DNA of 33,077 bases from a virus, in the IMG/VR virus record IMGVR_UViG_3300012361_000008, positions 1 through 33,077 of that record, one strand, 5' to 3'. Of this stretch, positions 13,866 through 21,233 are shown in pieces. A program made the position numbers and the translations under genes. The notes beneath the pieces were generated by a model, which saw only the letters and a program-made list of their open reading frames with translations, had not been told where the DNA came from and did not search any database. Every line of letters starts with the position of its first letter. Positions within the stretch are counted from its first letter, which is position 1.

Positions 13866-14435
13866 ATGGGCAATCTGTCGGTCGGCACGGCCGGGACCAG
13901 CTATTACGAGGTTGCGCGCGCCGGCCAGGTTTTCGCAGCTCGAGCGATCGTCACTGCTCCGGTGATCTTCTCCACCGCTGCTGGCACGGGCGGGCCATTG
14001 CTATGGAACAATACCGGCGTTGCATCCGGAGTGTCCACCAAGGCGGTGAACGCGGTCATCCTGGCTGTTACCTGCGCCCTGACCGTCGTTACCACCGTCG
14101 CGGCTGCTCTCGGCATCACCGGCAACAGCGGACAGACTACGGCGCCCTCGGCGACCACCCCGATCGATACGGTCGGGAATCTCCTAATCGGCGGACCGGC
14201 ACCGCTATGCAACACTTTTCGAGTCGGAACGCCGACCAACGCCGGCGGCTTCTTCCTGCCTCTGCTCGCGCTCTCCACCGGCGCACTGACCGTCGATAAC
14301 GAGCTCGTTGGCCTCATTCACCTGGATGGGGCGATCGTGGTGCCGCCTGGTTCGTGGGCGTCCTTGGCGGCATCGGCCACGGCCACGACCACGGTTGCCC
14401 AACTGGGTTTGGTTTGGGCGGAGCTGCCAGTGTGA
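13866..14435 (+). CDS. Beta-rich structural protein, paralog of the 18781-19467 product
   Basis: A 189-residue protein starting directly after the previous TAG, without a good ribosome site. N-terminal SYYEVARAGQVFAA and C-terminal DGAIVVPPGSWASL...TTT...GLVWAELPV match, in order, FYEQCYRGNLYSI and DGSLIVPPGGVLAL...TTT...RLLWEEVAL of the gene at 18781-19467. They are therefore homologous. The composition (Ala, Thr, Val, Gly; few charges) indicates a virion beta protein, probably exposed on head or tail. The exact site is unknown. Confidence 0.7.
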   Translation: MGNLSVGTAGTSYYEVARAGQVFAARAIVTAPVIFSTAAGTGGPLLWNNTGVASGVSTKAVNAVILAVTCALTVVTTVAAALGITGNSGQTTAPSATTPIDTVGNLLIGGPAPLCNTFRVGTPTNAGGFFLPLLALSTGALTVDNELVGLIHLDGAIVVPPGSWASLAASATATTTVAQLGLVWAELPV

Positions 14436-14439
14436 CGCC

Positions 14440-14712
14440 ATGCCCACGATGCCCAACGTCGTCGGGCTGCAATATCCGGCTGCGCTGACCTCCATGGTGG
14501 CCGCCGGCGTGCGCGTGCTGCCGCTCGGCTACTTCCAGAACGATCCGGTCACATTGAAATGGATCAAGACGGCGGCTGCTAAGCCAGGCTTCGTGACCGT
14601 GCAGTCTCCGGCGTCCGGGACCACCGGCGTCGTTGCTAACTCCGCTGTGACGCTTACAGTGTCGAACTACGCGGTCAGCGTTGCCTATCCGGCCGGGAAT
14701 CCACAGGTATGA
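14440..14712 (+). CDS. PASTA-domain-like small protein
   Basis: A 90-residue protein from ATG 14440. Nearly all of it fits one PASTA repeat: MPNVVGLQYPAALTSMVAAG opens as the PDVVG...A...L..AG signature. PGFVTVQSPASGTTG and SAVTLTVSNY match the .G.V..Q.PA.GT and G..V.L.VS ends. PASTA domains bind peptidoglycan fragments and beta-lactams in bacterial kinases and PBPs. In a phage tail module it could contact the cell wall during entry. It overlaps the adaptor gene by four bases (ATGA). Confidence 0.7.
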   Translation: MPTMPNVVGLQYPAALTSMVAAGVRVLPLGYFQNDPVTLKWIKTAAAKPGFVTVQSPASGTTGVVANSAVTLTVSNYAVSVAYPAGNPQV

Positions 14713-15902
14713 GCCTCGGAGTCACCACAACTCTGAACCTGATCCAAGGCGCGCTGCGCCGGATCAATTCTTACCAATCGGGCGAGCCGATCGACAGCCC
14801 AGATGCGACCGATTGCCTCGATACGCTGAACGATCTGCTGGACTCGCTTTCGACGGATACGCAATACGTGTTCGGATCGAATGAGGCCATCCTGTCGTGG
14901 ACTGCCGGCAAGCGCCTGTATTCTGTCGGCAACCCGATCAACAGCCTGCTGGGCTCGCCGGCATTCACCGGCACCATCGGCACCGCCTTCAATGGGCAGA
15001 CGGCGACCTCGGTGCTGACCGTCAACAGCATCACGAGCGGCGTCTTCTCTGTCGGCGATCAGATCCTCGGCGCCGGTCTGCCCTCCAATACGAAGATCAC
15101 GACCTTTGGCACCGGCACCGGAGGCACCGGTACCTACAACCTTTCGACCACTCCGGGAGTGATAGCGGCCGAGGCAATGACCTCGCTATCCTCCGTCATC
15201 GCGCAGGTTACGAACGTGCCGTCGAACCTGGTCGCGGGCGCCGCGGCCGCCTACGCGGTCGGCTCCGGCTCGATCCTGACCGATCTGCAGGCGATCATCC
15301 CACTTAATACCACCGTGACCGCGATCGGCGCTTCGACGGTCACGATGTCGGCCGTTGCTACGTCCTTCACCGCGTCGCTCGATACGATCAGCTATACGGT
15401 GCCGGGCGATCTGCCGATTCCGCGCCCGCTGCGCATCACGCACGGCTTCACGCGCTTCAACGCGCTCGACTTCACGCTCGACGTTGCCGCGACGCAGACG
15501 CAATACACCGAGATTCTTTACAAGGCACAGCCCGGACCTTGGCCGACTGTGGCTTGGTACAACAATGCATTCCCCTATGGATTTCTGAACGTCTACCAGA
15601 CGCCCGGCAATAACGCGGAATTGCATCTATTCACCGATACGCTGCTTACGAATCTTACGCTCAACCAAGTCCTCATCATGCCGCAGGGCTACTCAAGAAT
15701 GCTCAAGTGGCTGCTGGCGAAGGAGTTGTGCGCGGAGTACGGTTTCCCGCTGTCGGAGGCCATCAAGACAAATGCGCAGGAATCGCTTAGTTTTATCAAG
15801 GCACTCAATGCGCGGCCGGCGGAAGTGTCGAGATATGACCGCGAACTGGTGCGCGGCAATCGGCCTGACGGGGGCTGGATCATGCATGGCGGCATGCGAT
15901 GA
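14709..15902 (+). CDS. Head-to-tail adaptor, P22 gp4-like, with inserted beta domain
   Basis: A 397-residue protein; P22 gp4 has about 166. The N-terminal 75 residues (TLNLIQGALRRINSY...CLDTLNDLLDSLSTD, SWTAGKRLYSVG) match the start of phage head-completion adaptors. The core resumes at ISYTVPGDLPIPRPLRI (about 227) and continues through PYGFLNVYQTPG to PQGYSRMLKWLLAKELCAEYG. Residues about 78-226 are an insertion with a VLTVNSITSGVFSVGDQILG stretch and a GTGTGGTGTYNLST segment, a repeat common in phage structural proteins. The core should form the ring below the portal that locks DNA in. Confidence 0.8.
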   Translation: MSLGVTTTLNLIQGALRRINSYQSGEPIDSPDATDCLDTLNDLLDSLSTDTQYVFGSNEAILSWTAGKRLYSVGNPINSLLGSPAFTGTIGTAFNGQTATSVLTVNSITSGVFSVGDQILGAGLPSNTKITTFGTGTGGTGTYNLSTTPGVIAAEAMTSLSSVIAQVTNVPSNLVAGAAAAYAVGSGSILTDLQAIIPLNTTVTAIGASTVTMSAVATSFTASLDTISYTVPGDLPIPRPLRITHGFTRFNALDFTLDVAATQTQYTEILYKAQPGPWPTVAWYNNAFPYGFLNVYQTPGNNAELHLFTDTLLTNLTLNQVLIMPQGYSRMLKWLLAKELCAEYGFPLSEAIKTNAQESLSFIKALNARPAEVSRYDRELVRGNRPDGGWIMHGGMR

Positions 15903-16060
15903 CGACAGAATGCGAAATTTGCCATGGCGAGGGATGGGTTTGCGAGAATCATCCGCTTCAGGCTTGGTGTGAGGGTGATCCGCCATGCTGCGGCGGCGCC
16001 GGCATGCCTTGCGTATGCAATCCAGAACCGTGCGGTTTGATTCCGCTTCCAGCGAACTGA
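15899..16060 (+). CDS. 53-residue cysteine-rich zinc-binding-type protein
   Basis: ATG 15899 overlaps the adaptor stop (ATGA), and the frame ends at TGA 16058-16060, three bases before the gp10-like gene. There are nine Cys at residues 5, 8, 15, 24, 30, 31, 38, 40 and 45, and His at 9 and 18. CEICHGEGWVCENHP and CGGAGMPCVCN recall small phage or bacterial Cys-rich proteins that I know only as hypothetical. Paired CxxC/CxC motifs suggest one or two zinc ions. It is locked into the virion operon; the function is unknown. Confidence 0.65.
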   Translation: MTTECEICHGEGWVCENHPLQAWCEGDPPCCGGAGMPCVCNPEPCGLIPLPAN

Positions 16061-16063
16061 CGT

Positions 16064-17626
16064 ATGGCCGGCATCTCCGAACCTCTGCAACTCTTCGGCG
16101 ATTTCGGATGGTCGGGCGGCGAGGACGTTGCCCCGAATCCGCTTCAGAACGCGCAAACCTGCGTGAACTGGTACGCCGAGGTCAACAAGCAGAACGCCAA
16201 AGAAATCCTCGGCATGAACGGCTGCCCGGGCCTCGTGCAGCTCGTTGCGGCGCCGGGAGGCGGAGCGCCCGGTTTCAGCAGCACGATGACGACATGGCCG
16301 CTGCCATCGACGGTCACGAACCTGCCGGTGCGCGGCACCTGGGAGCTGCCAGGACTTACGACCGCACTCGCGGTGATCGGCAACACATGCTATCTGGTGA
16401 CGCTGGCATCTGCTGCCACCGCAACGTCGTTTGCCACATTGGCGCTGACGAGCGTCGGAACACTCCTTACCACCAATGGCCCTGTGAGCATTCGCGACAA
16501 CAACGTGGGCGGTTATGCGGTGATCGTCGATGGTCCCTATGGCTACCTGTACAACATCGCCACGCGCGCATTCGCTCAGATCACCGATCCGGCTTTCCTC
16601 GGCGCCGATCGCGTCGCATTCATCGATGGCTGGTGGGTGTTCAATCAACCCGGCACGCAGACCTTCTACACGAACTTTCCGCAGTACGGCACCGGATTCA
16701 GCGGATCGTACTTCGCGCTGAAGGACGGCGCCCCGGATAATTTGGTGGCCGTGATCGAGAACAAGGAAGAACTCTGGCTCATCGGCGACAAGACGACCGA
16801 GATCTGGTACGACGCGGGCGGACAATTCTTTCCGTTCCAGCGCCTTGTTGGCACGTTGATACAGGCCGGTTGCAAGGCCAGGCACTCGGCGCAGCGCTTC
16901 AATACGGAGGGTCTGATCTGGTTCGGCCGCTCTGAGCGCGGCGAAAACGCCATCATCAAGACGCGCGGCTTCAATGTCGAGACGGTCTCGACTCCCGCTT
17001 TTTCCAAGGAAGTCGCGACCTATCCGATCACCTCGGATGCGCTCGGCTATGTCTATCAGGAAGATACGCACGAGTTCTATGTGCTGACCTTTCCGACCGC
17101 CGACGTGACGTGGTGCTACGACTCGCAGACCGAGTTGCTGCATAAGCGGCTTTCATACGATCCCTACGCACAGGCGTTCCACCGGCACCGGTCCAACTCG
17201 TTCATGAACTTCCAGGGCATGCGGATCGTGGGCGATTATCAGAATGGGGTCCTGTATCAGCTCACACGCAATGTGCAGAACGACGCCGGCTGGCCGCTGT
17301 TCGCGGTCAGGCGCTCGCCGCACATCTGGGACAAAGGACAGCGCGGACGCGTGTTCATGGCGAGCCTGCAGGTTGATTTCCGCAACGGCGCAGGCAATCC
17401 GAGCGGCCTGGGGTCGAATCCGCAGGCCGGCATCAGGATCTCGCGCGACGGGGCCTCAACGTTCGGACAGCTCTGGAATCGCCCGATCGGGCAGATCGGC
17501 CAGTACAAGAACCGTACCATCTGGCGCAAGCTCGGCATGGGGCGCGACAACGTGATCGAACTGCAGGTGATCGATCCGGTGCCGCGCGATGTGGTCGGTG
17601 TGACCTTGAGAGCGTTTAGCGCGTAG
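16064..17626 (+). CDS. Tail accessory / packaged-DNA stabilisation protein, P22 gp10-like
   Basis: A 520-residue protein (P22 gp10 has 472). The N-terminal NPLQNAQTCVNWYAEVNKQNAKE and GMNGCPGLVQLV segments match the diagnostic start of gp10 family proteins. The body has the repeated DGPYGYLYNI, DGWWVFNQPG and WLIGDKTTEIWYDAGG blades of a beta-propeller, then RHSAQRFNTEGLIWFGRSERGE. It forms the plug below the adaptor that keeps DNA inside and carries the tailspikes. It follows the adaptor, as in P22, apart from the Cys-rich mini-gene. Confidence 0.85.
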   Translation: MAGISEPLQLFGDFGWSGGEDVAPNPLQNAQTCVNWYAEVNKQNAKEILGMNGCPGLVQLVAAPGGGAPGFSSTMTTWPLPSTVTNLPVRGTWELPGLTTALAVIGNTCYLVTLASAATATSFATLALTSVGTLLTTNGPVSIRDNNVGGYAVIVDGPYGYLYNIATRAFAQITDPAFLGADRVAFIDGWWVFNQPGTQTFYTNFPQYGTGFSGSYFALKDGAPDNLVAVIENKEELWLIGDKTTEIWYDAGGQFFPFQRLVGTLIQAGCKARHSAQRFNTEGLIWFGRSERGENAIIKTRGFNVETVSTPAFSKEVATYPITSDALGYVYQEDTHEFYVLTFPTADVTWCYDSQTELLHKRLSYDPYAQAFHRHRSNSFMNFQGMRIVGDYQNGVLYQLTRNVQNDAGWPLFAVRRSPHIWDKGQRGRVFMASLQVDFRNGAGNPSGLGSNPQAGIRISRDGASTFGQLWNRPIGQIGQYKNRTIWRKLGMGRDNVIELQVIDPVPRDVVGVTLRAFSA

Positions 17627-17629
17627 CCG

Positions 17630-17977
17630 ATGCCGATCGCGACCAACATCCATCCGGTCGGCAGACCGACCGTTCCGGTCCCGCCATCGTCAGCGGCACC
17701 AGCGGCAACATCGGTCAGCGGCTTGCCGCAACGCATCTTGCCGGCTACGACTTCTTTCGGGATCGTGACGGACGAAAGTGGCAAGATCATCGGCCAAGTC
17801 ACCATCGATCAGTACTGGTACAAGTTTTTCTACAACCTCGGCGCGCAAACGCTCAGCCCGCCGGCCACTCCCGTGCCCACCACGGCGGCCAATGCTCTTG
17901 CGATCCTGGACGACAGTGGCAGTGTGCCGCCCAATGCGGATGCCGCTACAGTGATTGACTGGATGGGGCCAATTTGA
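17630..17977 (+). CDS. Hypothetical structural protein
   Basis: A 115-residue protein starting four bases after the gp10-like stop. The N-terminal 40 residues are Pro/Ser/Ala-rich and probably disordered. The core contains a VTDESGKIIGQVTIDQYWYKFFYNLG segment. Similar 'IDQYWYKFF' stretches are, as I recall, found in small proteins of podovirus tail regions, but I cannot name a family. It is co-directional and closely spaced with the next gene. A role in tail assembly is inferred only from the neighbourhood. Confidence 0.65.
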   Translation: MPIATNIHPVGRPTVPVPPSSAAPAATSVSGLPQRILPATTSFGIVTDESGKIIGQVTIDQYWYKFFYNLGAQTLSPPATPVPTTAANALAILDDSGSVPPNADAATVIDWMGPI

Positions 17978-17978
17978 T

Positions 17979-18308
17979 ATGGCTCGTTTGCAACTGGTCA
18001 CACCGGTCAAGTTTGGTCAGGTGCCAATCGGAATTGTGAGCACGCTCATCTACACGGTGCCGACGAACATGGCAGCGTACCTGAAGGACATTGACATCCC
18101 GAATACGACGGCGGCGCCGATTGCGGTGACGGTCTACATCGGCACTGGGGTGCTGCCTGCGAACGTATTGATACCGGGCGTGACGATTCCGGCCAACAGC
18201 ATCTTCCAGTGGACCGGAACGCAGATCCTGAATGCGGGCGACTCGATCAATGCAATAGCGAGCGCGACCGGCTGTAATGCGATCGTGAGCGGCGGCCTGG
18301 CGGTCTGA
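17979..18308 (+). CDS. Small beta-sandwich tail-region protein, paralog of the 19475-19813 product
   Basis: A 109-residue protein from ATG 17979, one base after the previous stop. The sequence is almost entirely hydrophobic and polar uncharged strands. LQLVTPVKFG, an IPNTTAAPIAVTV strand and NAGDSINAIA align with LQLVAPVQLG, FTNTTASAVTITA and PAGSSLRALA of the gene at 19475. The two are therefore paralogs. A small virion beta-domain, for example decorating head or tail, is likely. Its position in the tail gene region gives the only functional hint. Confidence 0.7.
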   Translation: MARLQLVTPVKFGQVPIGIVSTLIYTVPTNMAAYLKDIDIPNTTAAPIAVTVYIGTGVLPANVLIPGVTIPANSIFQWTGTQILNAGDSINAIASATGCNAIVSGGLAV

Positions 18309-18309
18309 T

Positions 18310-18771
18310 ATGCCGATCACCCTGTATCCATCGATCCAGACGGCCTCGGTATCGATATCGAATCTGCCAACGTCTGGATCTGGCAATCTTCTGGCCGACG
18401 TGACCTTGGCCGGCGTCGATATCGGCCCAGGATCAATGGAGACATCGCTGCCGGTGACGCTAGCACTGGATCAGGATGTGCCGCTGCGCCCGAGCGGGCC
18501 GCAACAGATGGCGCAGAGCGTTGCGGTAACGCTGGCGATGGATCAGCCGGCGCTGCCGATCGCGTTTCCTGCGACGGCGCTTGCGCCGAATGCGGCGTTA
18601 GAAGCAGGCGGCAATCTGGCGGCAAGCGCCGCGTCTCTCGCTTATCTTGCCCAGATCGCCGATACGATGCGATTGCTGCTTTATGAATTGCGCGCTCACA
18701 GCTTGCAACTTTCAGTTTTGACCGGAACTACCGTGGATCCCATCGCGGACGAACAGGCAACTTTCAACTAG
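18310..18771 (+). CDS. Virion-region protein with repeated SLPVTLALDQ-type motif
   Basis: A 153-residue protein starting one base after the previous stop. SLPVTLALDQD and SVAVTLAMDQP are a two-fold internal repeat of a kind widespread in phage tail and fibre proteins. The second half is an Ala-rich helix with TMRLLLYELRAHSLQL, a short coiled-coil-like segment. The repeat may be an oligomerisation strand set. It lies between the two paralogous beta genes. It cannot be assigned more precisely, and a tail-needle role is not supported. Confidence 0.65.
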   Translation: MPITLYPSIQTASVSISNLPTSGSGNLLADVTLAGVDIGPGSMETSLPVTLALDQDVPLRPSGPQQMAQSVAVTLAMDQPALPIAFPATALAPNAALEAGGNLAASAASLAYLAQIADTMRLLLYELRAHSLQLSVLTGTTVDPIADEQATFN

Positions 18772-18780
18772 GAGAAAGAC

Positions 18781-19467
18781 ATGGCTGGATTAGTCATTGC
18801 CGGTCAAACAGGCCTACAAGCATTGCAAGATGGAGCCTCGACCCCGCCGCGGCTGATTCGCACTGGTGAGTTAGGCGTCAGCGAGATCCATGGACGTTTC
18901 TACGAACAGTGCTACCGCGGAAATCTTTATTCCATCGGCAATGTCGGTACGGCCCTCTCGGCCAATTCGATAACATTGACAGCGACGACGACTCCAATTC
19001 TCGGAGTATGGAATCCAGCGACTTCTCCCGTCAATCTGGTCATTCTTCAAGCCTCGCTTCAGCTCTATATCAATACACTTACGGCTCCCGTTGGAGCGGG
19101 CCCTTTGTTCTGGGCTGCATCGATCGGGAACACCGCATTAAGCGCCGGCGCGCCGGTATTTAGCAGAAGAACGCTAAGTTTCTCAGGTTCTCAGGCAGCC
19201 GGTTTCAGCGGGGGCAATGCGCTCACCGGCCTGACTAATAACGTGGTCAAGTTCGATGCGGCCGATTTTACCAATGCCACGGCCCAGACCTATGGGACGA
19301 TTGTTGCTCCGACCAGCGGGACGACACTGACCAGCTTCGGCGGCGTTCAAAATTTCGACGGCTCTTTAATCGTACCGCCCGGCGGTGTTCTGGCGCTGCT
19401 CAATGCCAATTCCACCACCACCATGAACGCGGTCGGTCGGTTGCTTTGGGAGGAAGTAGCTCTATAG
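18781..19467 (+). CDS. Beta-rich structural protein, paralog of the 13866-14435 product
   Basis: A 228-residue protein with a GGAG ribosome site in CTAGGAGAAAGAC before ATG 18781. It opens with a helix and LIRTGELGVSEIHGRFYEQ, then strand-rich sequence with Thr/Ala/Ser. The DGSLIVPPGGVLAL and LLWEEVAL ends match the paralog. Compared with it, this protein has an N-terminal extension of about 35 residues. The likely role is a repeated virion component, exact site unknown. The following gene starts eight bases after the stop. Confidence 0.7.
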   Translation: MAGLVIAGQTGLQALQDGASTPPRLIRTGELGVSEIHGRFYEQCYRGNLYSIGNVGTALSANSITLTATTTPILGVWNPATSPVNLVILQASLQLYINTLTAPVGAGPLFWAASIGNTALSAGAPVFSRRTLSFSGSQAAGFSGGNALTGLTNNVVKFDAADFTNATAQTYGTIVAPTSGTTLTSFGGVQNFDGSLIVPPGGVLALLNANSTTTMNAVGRLLWEEVAL

Positions 19468-19474
19468 GTCAGTT

Positions 19475-19813
19475 GTGACCACCATCACCCAACTCCAGCT
19501 GGTCGCGCCGGTCCAGCTTGGCAACGCGGACGCCTCGGTGTATCTTGCGCCTACGCAAACCACGGCCAAGGTCGGCCGCGCGGTGTTCACCAACACCACG
19601 GCGAGCGCAGTCACCATCACTGCCGGTATCACTACCGGTGGAGCGCTCACAGCGGCAACGACCGTGATCTCAGCCAGAAGCGTCGCAGCAGGTGAGTCCT
19701 ACGTCTCGCCGGAGCTTTCCGGTGCGGTCATCCCGGCCGGATCCAGTTTGCGCGCGCTCGCCAGCATCGCCGCCTCGATCACGCTGATAGTTTCCGGGCT
19801 GCTGATCCAATGA
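19475..19813 (+). CDS. Small beta-sandwich tail-region protein, paralog of the 17979-18308 product
   Basis: A 112-residue protein from GTG 19475, seven bases after the previous stop. The homology to the gene at 17979 is described there. This copy has more Thr and Ala and ends SLRALASIAASITLIVSGLLIQ. No catalytic residues are present. It overlaps the cupin gene by ATGA. The pairing of two diverged copies around one long and one repeat-bearing gene suggests duplication inside a tail or decoration gene block. Confidence 0.7.
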   Translation: MTTITQLQLVAPVQLGNADASVYLAPTQTTAKVGRAVFTNTTASAVTITAGITTGGALTAATTVISARSVAAGESYVSPELSGAVIPAGSSLRALASIAASITLIVSGLLIQ

Positions 19814-20277
19814 GCAAGATCAGTGTCCGCATGGAGATGCGCGCTGCGGTCAATCGCCTGCAGGAGGAAATGGCGAAGCTGCCGCAAGCGCACGTGCGAA
19901 CGGAGCACATGTTTGCCGATGGGATGTACCTGCGCGAGTACACACAGTTCCCGGATACGCTCGTCGTCTCGAAGATCCACAAGTGCGAAAACTTTTTCAT
20001 CGTCACGCGAGGACGTGCATGGGTCGCGCAGGATGGTGCGCTGCTGGAAATCAAGGCCGGCGATGTCATGGTAACGAAACCAGGGACGAAGCGCGCGGTC
20101 CTGACCAGGGCCGAAGAGGTCACGATTATCACCGTTCATCGCGTCGGACGCGAACGCAATCTTGAGGTGATCGAGAAGCGCCTGACGGAATATGAGGAAA
20201 CCGCGCTCTTTGATGTCAGGAACAATCCTAAGCCTGGAGTCGTGACGATGGATCGGATTCCGAAGGTGGCCGCATGA
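19810..20277 (+). CDS. Cupin-fold protein
   Basis: A 155-residue protein starting with ATG overlapping the previous stop. Residues 1-32 are a helix. Residues about 36-125 form a small cupin barrel: YLREYTQFPDTLVVSKIHKCENFFIVTRGRAWV, then EIKAGDVMVTKPGTKRAVLT and TIITVHRV. His residues in KIHK and TVHR, and an acidic EN, could bind a metal. Similar cupins recur in podovirus tail gene blocks without a known function; enzyme or structural roles are both open. The following gene overlaps by four bases. Confidence 0.75.
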   Translation: MSKISVRMEMRAAVNRLQEEMAKLPQAHVRTEHMFADGMYLREYTQFPDTLVVSKIHKCENFFIVTRGRAWVAQDGALLEIKAGDVMVTKPGTKRAVLTRAEEVTIITVHRVGRERNLEVIEKRLTEYEETALFDVRNNPKPGVVTMDRIPKVAA

Positions 20278-21233
20278 GCTGGGTTGCCACTGCAATTGCA
20301 GGCAGTGCGGTGATTGGAGCCGTCGGTAGCAACTTAGCTGCCGGCACGCAAGCCTCCGGCCAGCAGCAGGCCGCTGGTACGCAGCTATCGATGTTCAACA
20401 CGATCAACCAGCAACAGCAGCCGTTTATCCAAGGCGGCTATGGTGCGCTGAACAAGCTGCTTTATGGGCTTGGTATCAATCCGGTGAGCTATTCATCTGG
20501 TGCCAGCGGCGGTCAACCGATGACGGGAACGCAGCCTGGACAGCCGGGTGGCACATCCGGGACTCAGATGCCGGCATTCGACCCTGGAGTTGGTGTCAAT
20601 ACTCTGATAGGGGGTGGCAGGACGGATGCAGTGGCTGGCCAGGCGATACGTCCTACCAGCGGAATGCCAATCCAGGCACCTGGCCGCACTGCCGCCGGCG
20701 TGCCGGGGAGCGCCACGGGCGGCGGTGATCTTGGCTTTGGCCAGCTCACGAGCAACTTCACGCCGCAGGACTTCCTGAATAATCTAGACCCGGGCTACCA
20801 GTTCCAGCTCCAGACCGGCGGCCAGGCGATCCGCAATCAGGACACGCCTGGCGTGGGTGCGCTGTCCGGGCCGGCGCTGAAGGATCTGATGTCCTTCAAT
20901 CAGAGCATGGCGGCGACCGGATATCAGAACGCCTACAACCGATTCCAGACCACGAACCAGAACATTTTCTCTCGGCTGTCCGGTATCGCTGGCCTTGGTC
21001 AGAACGCCGCCGCCAACGTCGGAACACAGGGCACGGTCCTCGGAACCGGTATCGCTGGAGCGCAGGCCGGAGCGGCCGCATCGCAAGCGGGCGGAATCGT
21101 CGGAGCGACCAATGCGCTCGGCGGATCGGCCGTGCCGCTCGCGTATTTGATGGCTGGGCAAGGAGGCGGCGGTACGAGCAGCTCGATCGGTAACTGGACT
21201 CCCGGAACTCCTAATCCAGCGGTGCCATTCTGA
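20274..21233 (+). CDS. Ejection-type internal virion protein (P22 gp7-like position)
   Basis: A 319-residue protein. The N-terminus has a Gly/Ala-rich hydrophobic helix (VATAIAGSAVIGAVGSNLAAG). Then come QASGQQQAAGTQLSMFN and a QPFIQGGYGALNKLLYG segment, and after a Gly/Pro linker PQDFLNNLDPGYQFQL. The end is Ala/Gly/Gln-rich (VGTQGTVLGTGIAGAQ). This build recurs in podovirus ejection proteins that enter the cell envelope with the DNA. Its place, first of three before the tailspike, equals P22 gp7/gp20/gp16. Direct homology to gp7 is not established here. Confidence 0.65.
   Translation: MSWVATAIAGSAVIGAVGSNLAAGTQASGQQQAAGTQLSMFNTINQQQQPFIQGGYGALNKLLYGLGINPVSYSSGASGGQPMTGTQPGQPGGTSGTQMPAFDPGVGVNTLIGGGRTDAVAGQAIRPTSGMPIQAPGRTAAGVPGSATGGGDLGFGQLTSNFTPQDFLNNLDPGYQFQLQTGGQAIRNQDTPGVGALSGPALKDLMSFNQSMAATGYQNAYNRFQTTNQNIFSRLSGIAGLGQNAAANVGTQGTVLGTGIAGAQAGAAASQAGGIVGATNALGGSAVPLAYLMAGQGGGGTSSSIGNWTPGTPNPAVPF

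Noticed and set aside
15689-17143. A 484-codon open frame antisense to adaptor and plug genes
   Set aside because: Composition is typical of a shadow frame and it crosses three well-supported sense genes.
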